64,000 bases of DNA from Mercurialis annua (Eukaryota > Streptophyta > Magnoliopsida > Malpighiales > Euphorbiaceae), in the NCBI RefSeq assembly GCF_937616625.2, contig NC_065570.1, positions 9,930,001-9,994,000 on the forward strand. The letters are read 5' to 3'. This document shows, one piece after another, positions 1 through 11,145 of this stretch (its first letter is position 1; every line of letters begins with the position of its first letter). Under the pieces are notes generated by a model, which made no database searches, was not told the origin of the DNA, and worked only from the letters and a program-made list of their open reading frames with translations. The position numbers were made by a program, and so were the translations under genes.

Positions 1-607
1 GATTCTGCACTTAAAGCGCTGGTATGCAAATTGCTTATTTGGTATGCCCACTTTGATTATAGAAGTTGATTGTGCTAAATCATTCGATTCGCAGCCCTAA
101 CATACAACTACCTTATAAATCACTGACTAAAGAATGAGTTGTTATGACGGATTGACGGGTCAATGTCATGTAAGGAGTCAACAACATGAGTCCAGTCTGA
201 TAGTAAAATCAGTATATGAAGATAGAAGATTGTGAGAATACTAGAATAAAAGATAGAGAAAATGAAAGGAAACTACATATGATTTGTCCATAAGTGTGTT
301 TATATAGGTGGCGTTGTGACCAATGAGTTACGATACTTATCCATTTTAAAGATAATATATGCTACAGGTTACCATGCTTGAGTTAATATGCCTAACCCAG
401 ACAAAAAATACTCGTTACAGTATGTTTTTTGCTCAGGCATAGGTATCATTGATCAGGTAGAGGCACCAATGTGATATTAGGTTTGACCCTGTGGACATTT
501 AGCGATTTTGTCATTGTTTATGGGATGAGTAAGTTATTACGACCTGCATGTGACAATCTATTTAGTTACTAATATCTAATTATAACCTAATGAGATTGCT
601 CATGTAG
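1..607. other. Presumed intron 4 of the AKR gene
   Basis: No exon with conserved AKR motifs is readable. Bases 70-85 resemble the TTGATTGTGCCAAA stretch of exon 2 of the paralogue but are out of frame with any neighbouring homology. The 3' splice site TCATGTAG lies just before 608. Confidence 0.4.
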
Positions 608-1488
608 ATTCATTGGCCAATGAAGATAAAGAAGGGTTCGGTTGATTTGAACCCTGATAACTTTGAGCAACCAGATATTCCTAGTACATGGAGAGCAATG
701 GAAGCATTGTACAATTCTGGCAAGGCTCGTGCAATTGGTGTGAGTAACTTCTCCACAAAGAAACTGGGAGATTTGCTAGAGGTGGCACGTATTCCTCCTG
801 CTGTGAATCAGGTGGAATGTCATCCTTCATGGCAGCAGTCCAAGCTGCGTGCATTTTGCCAGTCCAAGGGTGTTCATCTATCTGTGAGTGTGCAAATCTT
901 CTGATATTTGTTTACAGAGTGCATTAAGTTTGGGGTTTCTAAGTATTCACTTTTTATAAACAAAATTGTTTCAGGGATATTCACCTCTAGGATCTCCTGG
1001 CACCACATGGCTTAAGAGTGAAGTGCTTAAGAACCCAATCCTGAATATGGCTGCAGAGAAGTTAAGTAAATCTCCCGCCCAAGTTGCTCTTCGTTGGGGT
1101 CTGCAAATGGGTCATAGTGTGCTTCCTAAGAGTACAAATGCAGTAAGGATCAAGGATAACTTTGATGTATTCCAATGGTCTATTCCTGAGGACTTGTTTG
1201 CCAAATTTTCTGAAATTGAGCAGGCAAGTAATTTCACCTATAATACTGCTATTGCAATAAATGATTTTGTAACCTGAATTTAATTGTCGTTTCGTAGTTC
1301 TTTCGCTTGGTTTGAAGGGAGAACAAGAGAAGTACTGAATGAGATCTTTTTCATAGCGAAAAATGGTTCTTGACAGATGATTTTGTTTTTAAATTTTGCA
1401 GGAAAGACTGGTAAAGGGGGCTTTCTTTGTCCATGAGAAATGTGGACCATATAAGAGCATTGAAGATCTGTGGGATGGTGAAATCTAA
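608..1488 (+). CDS. AKR4C-type aldo-keto reductase, last three exons
   Basis: Family role: NADPH-dependent reduction of aldehydes and ketones by a cytosolic or plastid enzyme, often in detoxifying reactive carbonyls. Exons read by eye are 608-883, 975-1223 and 1402-1488, all in phase 0 and ending WDGEI-stop. Visible motifs are IHWP (catalytic His), [33 protein letters not shown] (cofactor-binding region) and the C-terminal [14 protein letters not shown]. Exon lengths 276/249/87 match the paralogue at 10195-12556 (275/246/87), so the first four exons are missing here. Intron 4 must start left of the window, or the 5' half is lost; bases 1-607 show no convincing exon. The second intron begins CAG|GCAAGT, a GC-AG donor. 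Family call is strong; whether the gene is intact cannot be judged. Confidence 0.8.
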
Positions 1489-1658
1489 GCCATCATGTGC
1501 ATACAAAAAAGTTGGGAAGAGGTGTGCTTGTTAATTTGATTTCATATCCATTTGCATCAGTAATGCAAACTCCATATAACAATCAGTGTATACTTTTATA
1601 AAGATTGCTCAATTGATTGCTTCTTGATTTTACGGACTTCCTATGTCTTAAACTCTTA

Positions 1659-2381
1659 GGGGCTGTTTGGTTCGTCATAAAAAGGGGGGAATGGGTATGG
1701 GAATGATTCTCATTGTTTATGTTTGTTTTGTCAAATTACACTAGGGAATGGGAATGTGATTACCCCCTCAATGGGAATCACCCATTCCCCACTTACCCCA
1801 TGGGAATGGACTTTTGGGAATGGGAATCAAAATTTTTCAAAATATTTTAATAATAAATAATAAATATATAATTATTAAAAAAACTATTTTTAAATATTTA
1901 TTTTAAAAAATATACTTAAAATAATAAAAAAAACTTTTTTTTAATTTTTATTTTTTTAAAAAAATAATTTTTAATTTTTTTTTAAAAAATAATTTTAATT
2001 TTTTTTAAAAAATAATTTTTAATTTTTTTTTAATTTTTTCGAAAATAATTTTTTAATTTTTTCGAAAATATTTTTTTAATTTTTTAAAATAATTTTTTAT
2101 TTTTTTAAAATAATTTTTTATTTTTTTAAAATAATTTTTTTATTTTTTTAAAATAATTTTTTAATTTTTTTAAAATAATTTTATTTTTTTATATAAAAAA
2201 TATTTAAAAAAATAAAAAAATATTTTTAATAAGTAATAAATAATTTTTTTTATTAAACTTTATCCATTCCCATTCCTATACTAATTTTGAACCAAACAAA
2301 AAATGAAAACAATCATTCCCATTCCTATTCCTTCTCATTCTGATTCCGATTCCCATTCCCAACCTTAAACCAAACGGCCCC
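1659..2381. mobile_element. Tourist/PIF-Harbinger-like MITE
   Basis: The element begins GGGGCTGTTTGGTTC and ends with the complement of GGGGCCGTTTGGTTTA, and is flanked on both sides by TTA, the 3-bp duplication typical of PIF/Harbinger. Inner arms carry GGGAATGG/CCATTCCC repeats in opposite orientation. The core, about 1830-2270, is almost pure A/T with a degenerate period of about 20 bp. No coding capacity; it would be mobilised in trans. Confidence 0.85.
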
Positions 2382-2384
2382 TTA

Positions 2385-3028
2385 GATTTATCAGGTTGAT
2401 ATTATATGTCGCTTTAAACAATTTTTTAGTCAAAATTATAACTACATCAAAATAGATATTCACGGTACCCAAACTATCGTTTTTATCATTTTGGTGATTA
2501 AAACTTGTTTTTTTTTCCTTTTCATTTTAGTTATTAAACTAATAACTTTTTTCAACTAAGTTTTTTCCGGTGAAATTGCATTCGTGGAAACCGGAGTTTG
2601 ACATGTGTCAATCGGATTTGATAGTTTTACCTTGAAAACTTTGTGTTGGATAACCAATACATATTATGAGTGCTTTGTGATACAGCAATAAACATTTAAT
2701 ATAACTCGTTTCTTAAAATCAAATCTAAAATCCAACCGTAAATGCAATACATTTTGGATTACATGTAAATTTACTTTAAAATATTATATACTATACTAAT
2801 TATTTTGTCAACACTCGATACATTATGGAATTAAAAAGAACTCCAAATAAAGAAAAAAGATAATAAAATTAATAGACATATAGATAAACTAAATAAACCT
2901 CCCACATTATTCATTAATAATAGAAACATACAAATATTATTACATTTTTAAGTAAACAGCTGAGTGTAAAGCTGCCATTGTTAATTAGGTGGGCAGAATA
3001 GGGTTTATTTTTTTAGCGTCGGTAAAAC
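2385..3028. other. Intergenic DNA, AT-rich
   Basis: No gene or bounded repeat recognised. It holds the downstream flank of the small secreted-protein gene. Confidence 0.5.
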
Positions 3029-3448
3029 TTAAACATTAATGTTAAGGTTGATACCGCATCTTTCTCCGAGGAGGTTGATCACCAAGTTAATCGGTGCTGA
3101 TACAGTAATACCAAGACTTTGAAGAATATTTGTTATGCACCTAATTGTAGTGGCTGCTCCAGCTTGCGCGTTGGTTTGTACGAGCAAAGGCAAGGTACTG
3201 CAACAAATTGTTGAAGGTGATGGTGATGGAGCGTTTCCGATGTCAACTGTGGTGCTTACATTAACACTAAGAATTCTTAAAATATCGATGCATGCACCGG
3301 CAACTAATGCAGGTTTCACACAGGCTATAGTGTCACCGATAATGTCACGCTTAGTATTTTTTATTCTGCTAGCACTATTGGTGTTGATCAATAGCCCTAA
3401 AACAATGAAAGGAACAACCATCTTTACTACATTGTTCAAATGACCCAT
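3029..3448 (-). CDS. Hydrophobic-seed/LTP-like secreted protein
   Basis: 139 residues, no intron. Residues about 9-26 form a hydrophobic signal peptide ending near TNSAS. The mature part follows the hydrophobic-seed layout of DC2.15-like 14-kDa proline-rich proteins: C-x9-C, then CC, then a Cys-containing helix, then C near the end (TIACVKPAL, GACIDIL, TICCSTLPLL, IRCITNIL, GERCGINL). Six cysteines are present instead of eight: the first Cys of the usual CXC pair is Ile (IRC), and the last Cys is absent. Family members are cell-wall or seed-surface proteins of the prolamin/LTP fold, and secretion is expected. The plus-strand open frame at 3135-3443 is its shadow. Alternative: a non-specific LTP relative. 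Fairly sure of the superfamily, unsure of function. Confidence 0.75.
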   Translation of the reverse strand: MGHLNNVVKMVVPFIVLGLLINTNSASRIKNTKRDIIGDTIACVKPALVAGACIDILRILSVNVSTTVDIGNAPSPSPSTICCSTLPLLVQTNAQAGAATTIRCITNILQSLGITVSAPINLVINLLGERCGINLNINV

Positions 3449-5231
3449 TTTTCTTTCGATGCTTTTAGTTGGTTGAGGTTTTTTGTATTTTGTTTGTACT
3501 TCAAGTTAAGGGGCCGATGTTGTTCTTATATATGGACATATATTTGACTTATTGTAGATTTTAATTAAGAGATTAATTTGTAGCTTCATAGCCTGTCCCA
3601 ACCCACTTGATGTTTGTTTGGATTCTAAAAATGCAAATTACTCCTATAATAAAAAAAATTAGGTAACATGCATTCATATGCGACGCATGCAACCAAATTA
3701 AACGGGAAAAAAATAAAATTCTAAGTACAATTATTTCAATTTAAAAAATATAGATAGAATTAAGACGGGAAACTGAAAAGCACGGGATAAAATTGACGAT
3801 TTTAACATTTGAAATATAAACAGTAAAAAAGTCTTACGTGAATTTATTTGAATGGTAAAGCCTAGTGGATAATGTTCTCCACACAATATCTCTAAATCAC
3901 GAGTTGACAATAAATTACAGCCTCATTATTAATAAATTGCACCATTTAATTAATTAGGCAAGTCTAAATTAATTGTGACAATTTTATTTAATTAATGTGT
4001 ACCGTTTTAGAAACCTTTCAAAATTTTGACATTTCAGACACGAAACTTCACTTTTTACATAGAAAATTTTAAAATAACACTGCTTCGCCGTGTTCGGGTT
4101 CCCGTTTCCCCATATCCCTTTCCGTGTTACCTAGTTCTTTGTTACGATTATGAAATAATTAGTGGACAAATATAAGAACCGTGAGATTTAATAAAACCAA
4201 ATCAACCCGAATTATATTATCTCTTCAACCGATCAAATTATTAATTTTAACTAAAAACTGATTTAATTGAATTAACTAAAATATTAAAAATGGAAAATTA
4301 AACCAGCCGAATTAGTCGGTTATTTTGGTTAATTTGGCTAATATAAAACAAAAATAACTAAAACAAAATATATATAATGTTTGATCAATTTTTTAATAAT
4401 ATATTTTTTAGTGTATATTTTTTATGATATTATATTTATATTTTTTTATAATTAAATTGTGCCCTACCTGAAATCGTAATCTGGCTTCGTCACTGGGTAT
4501 ATTTGAACCTTTCCGGTGTTGCGTGCTTACTTGATCTTGAAGCTAAACTTTAGGAGTATAAGTGATCCTTTTTTTCTTGAATATACGCTAAAGATTTATC
4601 AGGTTGACCAAGAATTCAAAATTCTAAATTTTTAAGCCAATTCTTTTGGTTAAATTGCTTTAAACTGTAAATATATCATCTAAAAGTATTTATAGAGAAA
4701 ACCATCTTTTTCATTGTTTTGTTTTTGAAGTTCATTCCCTAAAGTTTTCTGATAAAGGGTAATTTTGGAAATTCGTGAATTTTGCGTAAATTGATGATTC
4801 TTGTTTTGCATGTTGCTTATTATGAATTATGAGTATTTGATCATGATGTTAGCTCTAGGTTGATTAATAATTCTCCGGTTGGATTTATTCGATCTATAAT
4901 TGATATTTGAAGTTAAAATAATTTCAGATTTCGATATTTAAATGAGTTACTGTTATTGATTTCAACTAAAACTTCAAGCATGTATTTTGATATTTTTCTA
5001 TTGTCATGGTTGTTAAAGGGGAATTATGTTGCTTATGATATTTGAATAATCAGTTGTTGTGAAATCGAGCCTTAGCCAATATCAATATTGTCAGTTTCGG
5101 AAATATCATATATGCTTGGAAATGAATTGAACGATTGATTTTAGATGTTGTTTATTTCATTTTAAATCTCAATTTTTTTGATTTTGAAAGATCAAAGCAT
5201 AATCGATAATCGTAATAGCTGGGTACGTCGT
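3449..5231. other. Intergenic DNA with degenerate repeats
   Basis: No gene recognised. About 4190-4350 contains scattered AACCGA/TCGGTT motifs like those in the hAT MITEs at 18768 and 50725, but no ends can be set. About 4470-4500 carries a GGCTTCGTCACTG tail shared with about 14550-14570, a dispersed repeat remnant. Confidence 0.4.
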
Positions 5232-6895
5232 AGGGGTATAATCTAGTCTAGTCGAGTCGAAACACTAGCAAACTCGAACTCGAGCTCGACTATAAATTTT
5301 GAAACTCAGTACTCGACTCGAACTCGGTCGAGCTTTATTTTCAGAACTCAAGCTCGAGCTCAATAAGATACTAAGATACTTGAGTTCGACTCGATCATTT
5401 CTAAAACAAATCTAAAATTAAATTTTAGAATAATTAATCTTTTTTAATTTATCCAATAGGATTCCACAAAACCATCCATTGAAAAACTTGTAAAATATTA
5501 CAGTTCAAATAAGAAAAATATTCTCAAATTAGCATTACAACAACAAATAATATCATGTTTAATATTGGCTCCATAAGAACAATTTTTTGAGAAAATTAGC
5601 CAAATTAAAGTCCAACACCCATATCTCCACTGCAAATTGAATTTTGAGTATCTTCACAAGAGCCACTTCATTAACCGTACAAGTCTGTAAATAAAATAAA
5701 ATTATTATTTAAACTATACAATAATAAAACTTTCATAGTCACACTGTCAAGTATATTAAAGCATTCCTATTATAATATAATAGCAATCTTGTTAAAATAT
5801 GAGCATATATTACTTACTTTATGGAATATTGAGAATTTTTTCCAATGGTTTCTTCTCATTCTACAAGACAGGATTACAAATTCAATTAGATATGAGAATC
5901 ATAAAAGCTAACTAATTTTGATGAAAGAATAAATGAAATAAAATATTACTTTTTTTTTGTTTTTCGCACCATGAAGATTGTGACACCAATCGCCCCCACA
6001 AAGTAAGACTTGAACTATTTCGGGCGATAAGGATGATTGATACGAATAATAACTCGACTTCCTGCACTAAAAGTAGCTTCTGATGCTACAGTTGTTATAA
6101 GAATCGAGATAAAATCTGATGTTTCAAAAAGTTCACTCTCCACCATTCTAAAGCATTAAATGGTACTAAATTACCGTCACAAATGTAGCATCCTTCATCA
6201 AGATAATTATCTAAATCTGACCTTGTTGGCTGAGTGGTTTCTATTGACCATACAAATTCATAAAATTCAGACCAACCTGAAGATGAAGCTTGATTACTCA
6301 CCAATTTTTTCACTACTATTAGCAAGAAATCCAGCCACATTTATCATATATATCATATAAAGCTTTCTTCACTTTGACAATATTTGTTTGAACTTCTTGT
6401 TCCGGGTACATTTTTGGAAAATAAACGTCAATTACTGGCATCTTACTTCTTGGATCCAAAATGGCAGCCATAGACATCAATAAGTTACACTCCCTCAATA
6501 CTTATCAAATTTATCTTTCATTATTTCACCATATCATGAATAAAATCATCTTCATTTTCATTTTGGTATATATTATCCAACAAGACTTTCACCCTAAAAA
6601 TTTCATTAAGAAATAGGTTTGAGGTTGGATAATCACTACCATAAATGATATTAGTTGTTGTATTAAAGACTTATAAAATAGAACAAACCTTTTCCACTTT
6701 ATCCTTATCTTCATTGCTCGGATAACAATAATAGTGCGGCTCTCGCTCTTTGTATCTCAGAAACACCTTTTTGAAATTAATCGCAACAGACAACATCTCA
6801 TAAGTGGAATTCCATCTCGTTTTGCACTCCATAATGAGCTTCTTGAAAGGCAATCATAACTGTTGAACCTCATTTTTTCTCGGATGACTTGCTTA
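5232..6895 (-). mobile_element. Decayed hAT transposon
   Basis: Starts TAGGGGTATAATC, followed by clustered CTCGAACTCGAGCTCGA motifs (about 5245-5395), the subterminal repeat style of hAT elements. The transposase remnant lies further in on the minus strand. The opposite end was not found; a MITE occupies 6905-7217. Confidence 0.6.
5990..6853 (-). pseudogene. hAT transposase, C-terminal part, broken
   Basis: Read on the minus strand from 6853 downward. It starts with the conserved TRWNSTYEML stretch, then after stops and frame changes AAILDPRSKM and FPKMYPEQE (about 6370-6530), then LDNYLDEG and ALEWWRVN (6095-6340), then TTVASEATFSAGSRV (about 6040-6100), the hAT dimerisation motif. The order matches Ac/Tam3-type transposases, whose C-terminal half binds DNA and dimerises. 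Several stops and shifts separate the blocks and the N-terminal half is absent, so this is a dead fragment. Confidence 0.8.
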
Positions 6896-6904
6896 TTTTA
6901 AATA

Positions 6905-7217
6905 GGCTTAAATGTACAAAAAATCACCAAATTTCACGTGTTTTTTGTATTTAACATGAACTTTTTATTTTGACATACAAATACATTCAAAATTTTGCAA
7001 TAATGACACCGACACCGTTTTGGGTGTAAAACGGCACTGTTTTGAATGTAAATCAGCACCGTTTTGGCTATAAAACGGCACTGTTTTGGATGAAAAAAAT
7101 GAAAAAATGATACATAATTGCAAACTTAGAAATTTCGTGTTAAATATGTCAAAATTAAAAATTCATGTTAAATAACAAAAATGCGCGAAAGTTGATGATT
7201 TTTGATGCATTTAAGTC
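6905..7217. mobile_element. Mutator-like MITE (313 bp)
   Basis: Near-palindromic, with long terminal inverted repeats starting GGCTTAAATG / GACTTAAATG and a perfect 9-bp target duplication ttttaaata (6896-6904 and 7218-7226), the size made by Mutator-like transposases. The centre repeats AAAACGGCACTG/CACCGTTTTGG. Same family and length as the copy at 47159-47471. Confidence 0.85.
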
Positions 7218-7351
7218 TTTTAAATATGTGATTAAATGTTGAACTTTTTAACTCTAGATCCATAATTGTCGTTGCATTAAAACGCGTCTTGTATTTGACT
7301 CATATCCTTTGAATTTTTCATGTATTGATTGGTTTACTCGATATTTATATA

Positions 7352-8134
7352 CTAGGTCGATGCCTACGTGCGGTTGATTCTATGATATTTAGTATTTTGT
7401 ACGTTAACCCACTAAAACATCTGTAGTGTACAAAATAGGCTAAGAAGGACCTAAATTTGGATGTCACTTATTTTATGTAAATTTGTTGTAAGATGGAATT
7501 GAAAATTTGTTCATTTTTTGATTGATTATAGCTAATATATATTACATGTGTAGATGAGTTGTAGGTAAGAACAATGTGAAAGGTGAAGAAATTAAAAAGG
7601 ATTTTTGGGAAAATAAAAAGTTGTGGCAATAAAAGGTTTTAATTGTGTTTAAGACACTTTAAATGAATAGAAGTTGAATTTTTTGAGAATGAAAATTTAT
7701 GGACATGACCATGAGTGTGTGTTTAAGAAATTTTAAGTGGATAGGATCCAAATGGTTAGAGGTAATTGTGCACATAGCTGATGTAAAAGAGTCCGTTTGT
7801 TTAAACATTGTTGAAAGTTCATTAGCTCATAATTATAATAGAGAAAATGATCATTTATGCCCCTATGGTCTGTTTCCAGGATCAATTAGATCTTTAACAT
7901 CCATAAAGGTTCAAATATGTCCCTAACGTCTTAAATTGTTGACAACCAGGTCTCTAATTTTGACACATAAAGGAGATGTTAAGGGCTTGATTGTCCAAAT
8001 CGAGGGCCTGATTGTTCATTTTTTAAGACGTTAGGAGCATGTATGAACCTTTCTATATGTTGAGGGTTTACTTGATTTTAAAGTCAAACTATAGAGACAT
8101 AAATAACATTTTTCCCATTATAATATAGTATAGA
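7352..8134 (-). mobile_element. Non-autonomous Helitron interrupted by a MITE
   Basis: On the minus strand it starts TCTATACTATATTATAAT at 8134 and ends GGCATCGACCTAG at 7352, with host A before TC and host T after CTAG, as expected for Helitron A/T insertion. The 3' hairpin is degenerate. The MITE at 7841-8116 sits 18 bp inside its 5' end. No Rep/helicase coding seen. Confidence 0.65.
7841..8116. mobile_element. Mutator-like MITE inside a Helitron
   Basis: Inverted-repeat ends GAGAAAATGATCATTTATG / GGGAAAAATGTTATTTATG and a perfect 9-bp target duplication attataata on both sides (7832-7840, 8117-8125). Confidence 0.8.
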
Positions 8135-8622
8135 TTCTGAATTTTGGCTTGTGTATGAGTGATGCTATGTTATGGAAGTGCATGTTGATTATATATTGCA
8201 TGCTATTTGAAATTGAAGTTAGGATTGAATATCCTCAAGCGGCAATAGATTGACTAGATGATTTAAGATAAGATATGAATGCATACATATAGTTATACGT
8301 ACATATAGTTATACGTTATTCGATGTTTGCTACGAATTTTGAAGCAACCACTTTCATTCGCTAACGCTAGTTATAATCTGTGGAATCAGATTGTGACATG
8401 TTCAAATGTAGGAGTTTCATGTTATAATTGCTCCGTACCCTTACAAATGTGCTTTCAGTTTCAAATCAAACAAAATCAATTTTTAAATTAAACAGAATCA
8501 ATTTTTGATTTGTTTTTAAACAACCGAACTAAACCCGTTTTATAAGAATTTTAATTATTTCAAACAGAGCCAAATAGTTCAATTCAGTTTTTTTAGTTTC
8601 AAAACCGAATGAAACAATCAAA
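8135..8622. repeat. Remnant of CCGAA-rich repeat, left half
   Basis: Contains degenerate AAACCGAA/CGAACTAAACCC motifs near 8520-8615 that resume after the Helitron at 10083-10140, so the Helitron split an older hAT-MITE-like repeat. The rest is unremarkable. Confidence 0.4.
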
Positions 8623-10082
8623 TCTATACTATACTATAAAGCTGAGCTCCAAATAATAAATCAACCTTATTCAGCCATGTGGACTCTTTAACATATGACA
8701 TGTGGACTCTACTTAATTAAAAACTCTTTTAACTTTTCCATCATCAATTCGACTGTTACTATAAAACTGTAACAGTTCTACTACTTTAATAGTGTAACTT
8801 CGACTGAAACTCTTCCCCTTCTTTCTATTTTTTCTTCTTTATAAAACATCACCTTACAAACCTGAAAAATTAAAACCTCTATAAATTGCAAAGAGCCTCC
8901 AGAACTTTCATATTGCAAAAAGCGTGAGTACCACATTTTCTCCAAAAAAAGGTTAGTTCCATCTTCCTTCATATTGCAGTTAATTTCATCCTTATTAATT
9001 TTCATGAAACCTATAGAGAAAACATAATTTCTGATTTTAAATCCAAAAGATTTGAGTTACAAGTGCAAGGTATATAAGCAGCAGCTGCCTATTGATTAGT
9101 AATTGTTTCGATGAGAGATAAATTATTATGCTCTTTGTAGTGCAGTTTATATTTTCACAAAATGAAAAAAAACCATAATTATATGTATGTTAGTGGCAAT
9201 TAAATAAGGGTTTGTGATTGAAGAAATTAGTTTCAGCAAAACAAATGTTATTGTGAAGATAACTCTCAATTGAAAATAAGTTGATAGGAATAATAGTTAT
9301 ATACATCTCAAATGAAAATTACACCTTTATTAATGTTATCTTTCCAATATCTGGGTAACGAAAAGCCAACTGATATATACTTACTTGATTTCTTACTTGC
9401 ATTGATAAAAACAGGTTAACAGTGAAATTGTTTTTCTTTTTTATTTACTTTTTTTTTACTTAATCCAAGTTTGATGAGAAGCATTTTTATTTTTGATGAT
9501 TTTATTGACAATAAATAGAATAATTAAAGAACTTCATTTTCTTTTTAATATATCAGTTAAATGTGAATCTTTGAAAATTTGTTTATATATAGATTTTCTT
9601 GTCATACTTATTTTTCTAATTTAATTATGCATATTTGTTGTATGTATATTTGATATGAAAAGTTTTAAAATCTAATACAATTACACTAAAATTAAAAAAA
9701 ATTATGGTTACTAAATTCAAAGAGTTTTTATTAATGTAAAATAGTTGTGAAATTTGGACAGTTTTATTTCATGTTCACATGTTATAAAATTTCAAAAGTT
9801 ATGATATATATTACGCAATAATATATATACATATATACATGTACTAATTTAGAATTTCAAAAGTTTTATGGTTATAAAATTTGAATAGTTTTTATGTGAT
9901 AATAATGTTTATAAATTAATAAATTCAAAAACAATTATATTAATAAACTATAAAATTAAATTACATTATAATTTAGAAATCTAATTATATTAAATTTAGG
10001 ATGTAAATTTCTTATATTATACACAAAATTGAATTATTAAATTTTTAATTACACCCCGCGCAACGCGCGGGCATCGACCTAG
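8623..10082 (+). mobile_element. Non-autonomous Helitron (1.46 kb)
   Basis: Starts TCTATACTATACTATAAAGC after host A. It ends with a perfect GC-rich hairpin (CCCGCGC-aac-GCGCGGG, about 10055-10071), then GCATCGACCTAG, followed by host T. These are the classic Helitron termini. The interior is AT-rich with no Rep/helicase frame. Confidence 0.85.
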
Positions 10083-10324
10083 TTATTTGATAATTTCAAA
10101 CCGAAAATTCGGATTGGGATTTTCCACACTCTACTAACCGTTGAAATAAAATATCGAATGAAAACACATGGAGTATGCGAGAGAACTTTTGAGCTCATAT
10201 TTCTCCATCCCACAGTTCTTCAAGGCTTTTGTAAGGACTAAGCGTTTGATGGATCGCAACTTCCCCACGGAGGAGCCTTAGCTGAAGACACAACACCGTG
10301 ATATGTAGTGAGCATATTATTATG

Positions 10325-10515
10325 GATTAATTACTTTTACCTGCATGAGTTTAGGTCCGAACTACTGTTTTTCCATGAATTTTAAAAATTTACTACTTTT
10401 TATCCCTCATATTTTAATTTTCTTTAACTAAAACTCTCTTTTATAAGAAGATTTTAACTATTTAAATAAAAGGAAACAATAATTCGGACCTAAACTAAAC
10501 TCATGGAGGTAATAA
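10325..10515. repeat. Inverted repeat in AKR intron 6
   Basis: Two arms around GCATGAGTTTAGGTCCGAA face each other across about 100 bp, forming a small palindromic MITE-like insertion. No clear target duplication identified. Confidence 0.6.
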
Positions 10516-10929
10516 TATGATCCTAATTTTTTTGACTATTAGGCTACTTGTACTCATATTTGAGTCTCAAAAGAAAAATGTATACCTGGTGGATTTCTGA
10601 AAATTTTGAGAAGAGCTCTGGAGGAATACACCAATCAAACAAGCTTAAATTTTGTTTGATCCTCGATTCATTTACGCTCTTCGGAAGAACACTGTGACCG
10701 CTCTGCATACCCCACCGAAGAGCGATTTGTGCTGCTGATTTGTTTAGGTTCTCTGCAATTTCAATAAGTATTGGTTCCTTTAAGATCTCTCCCTTAATCC
10801 AAGATCCTGGAGATCCAAGAGGGGAGTATGCCTGTTCAAATAGAACTCAGGAAAATTTAGGCATTGAGCTTCAAAATTTCGAGCAACGAGATATTTCTTA
10901 GTGATTTCATGTCAAAAATTTCCTATATC

Positions 10930-11145
10930 AATAATATTTATTAAATTTTCACGGTCATTAAACTTTCATTTGGTGCAAGAGATTCTTTCTGTTGCTACAT
11001 GACATGGAAATTCGATTGCTGACGACTAATTTAACCTGAAATTACTAAAGAAAACGTCTCGTTGCTTATCATTTTGGACTTCAGTGTCTCCCTAATTAAA
11101 ATGAAATAACACGAAAGTTTAGTGACCCTGAAAATGTAATACGTA
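10930..11145. repeat. Inverted repeat in AKR intron 5
   Basis: Arms with TTTTCACGGTCATTAAACTTTC and its diverged complement near 11110-11145 suggest a small palindromic MITE. Ends not certain. Confidence 0.5.

Noticed and set aside
1..95. Possible AKR exon remnants (D-S-A-L-K-A-L and D-C-A-K words)
   Set aside because: Out of frame with each other and not followed by the expected motifs; chance similarity or heavy decay cannot be told apart.
1830..2270. Long A/T tract as a possible centromeric or scaffold-attachment region
   Set aside because: It is the low-complexity core of a bounded Tourist-like element; no need for another function.
3135..3443. 102-codon plus-strand frame
   Set aside because: Fully overlaps the secreted protein gene, whose signal peptide and cysteine pattern are clear on the other strand.
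8781..9005. 74-codon minus-strand frame inside the Helitron
   Set aside because: No Rep, helicase or captured-gene motif; AT-rich chance frame.
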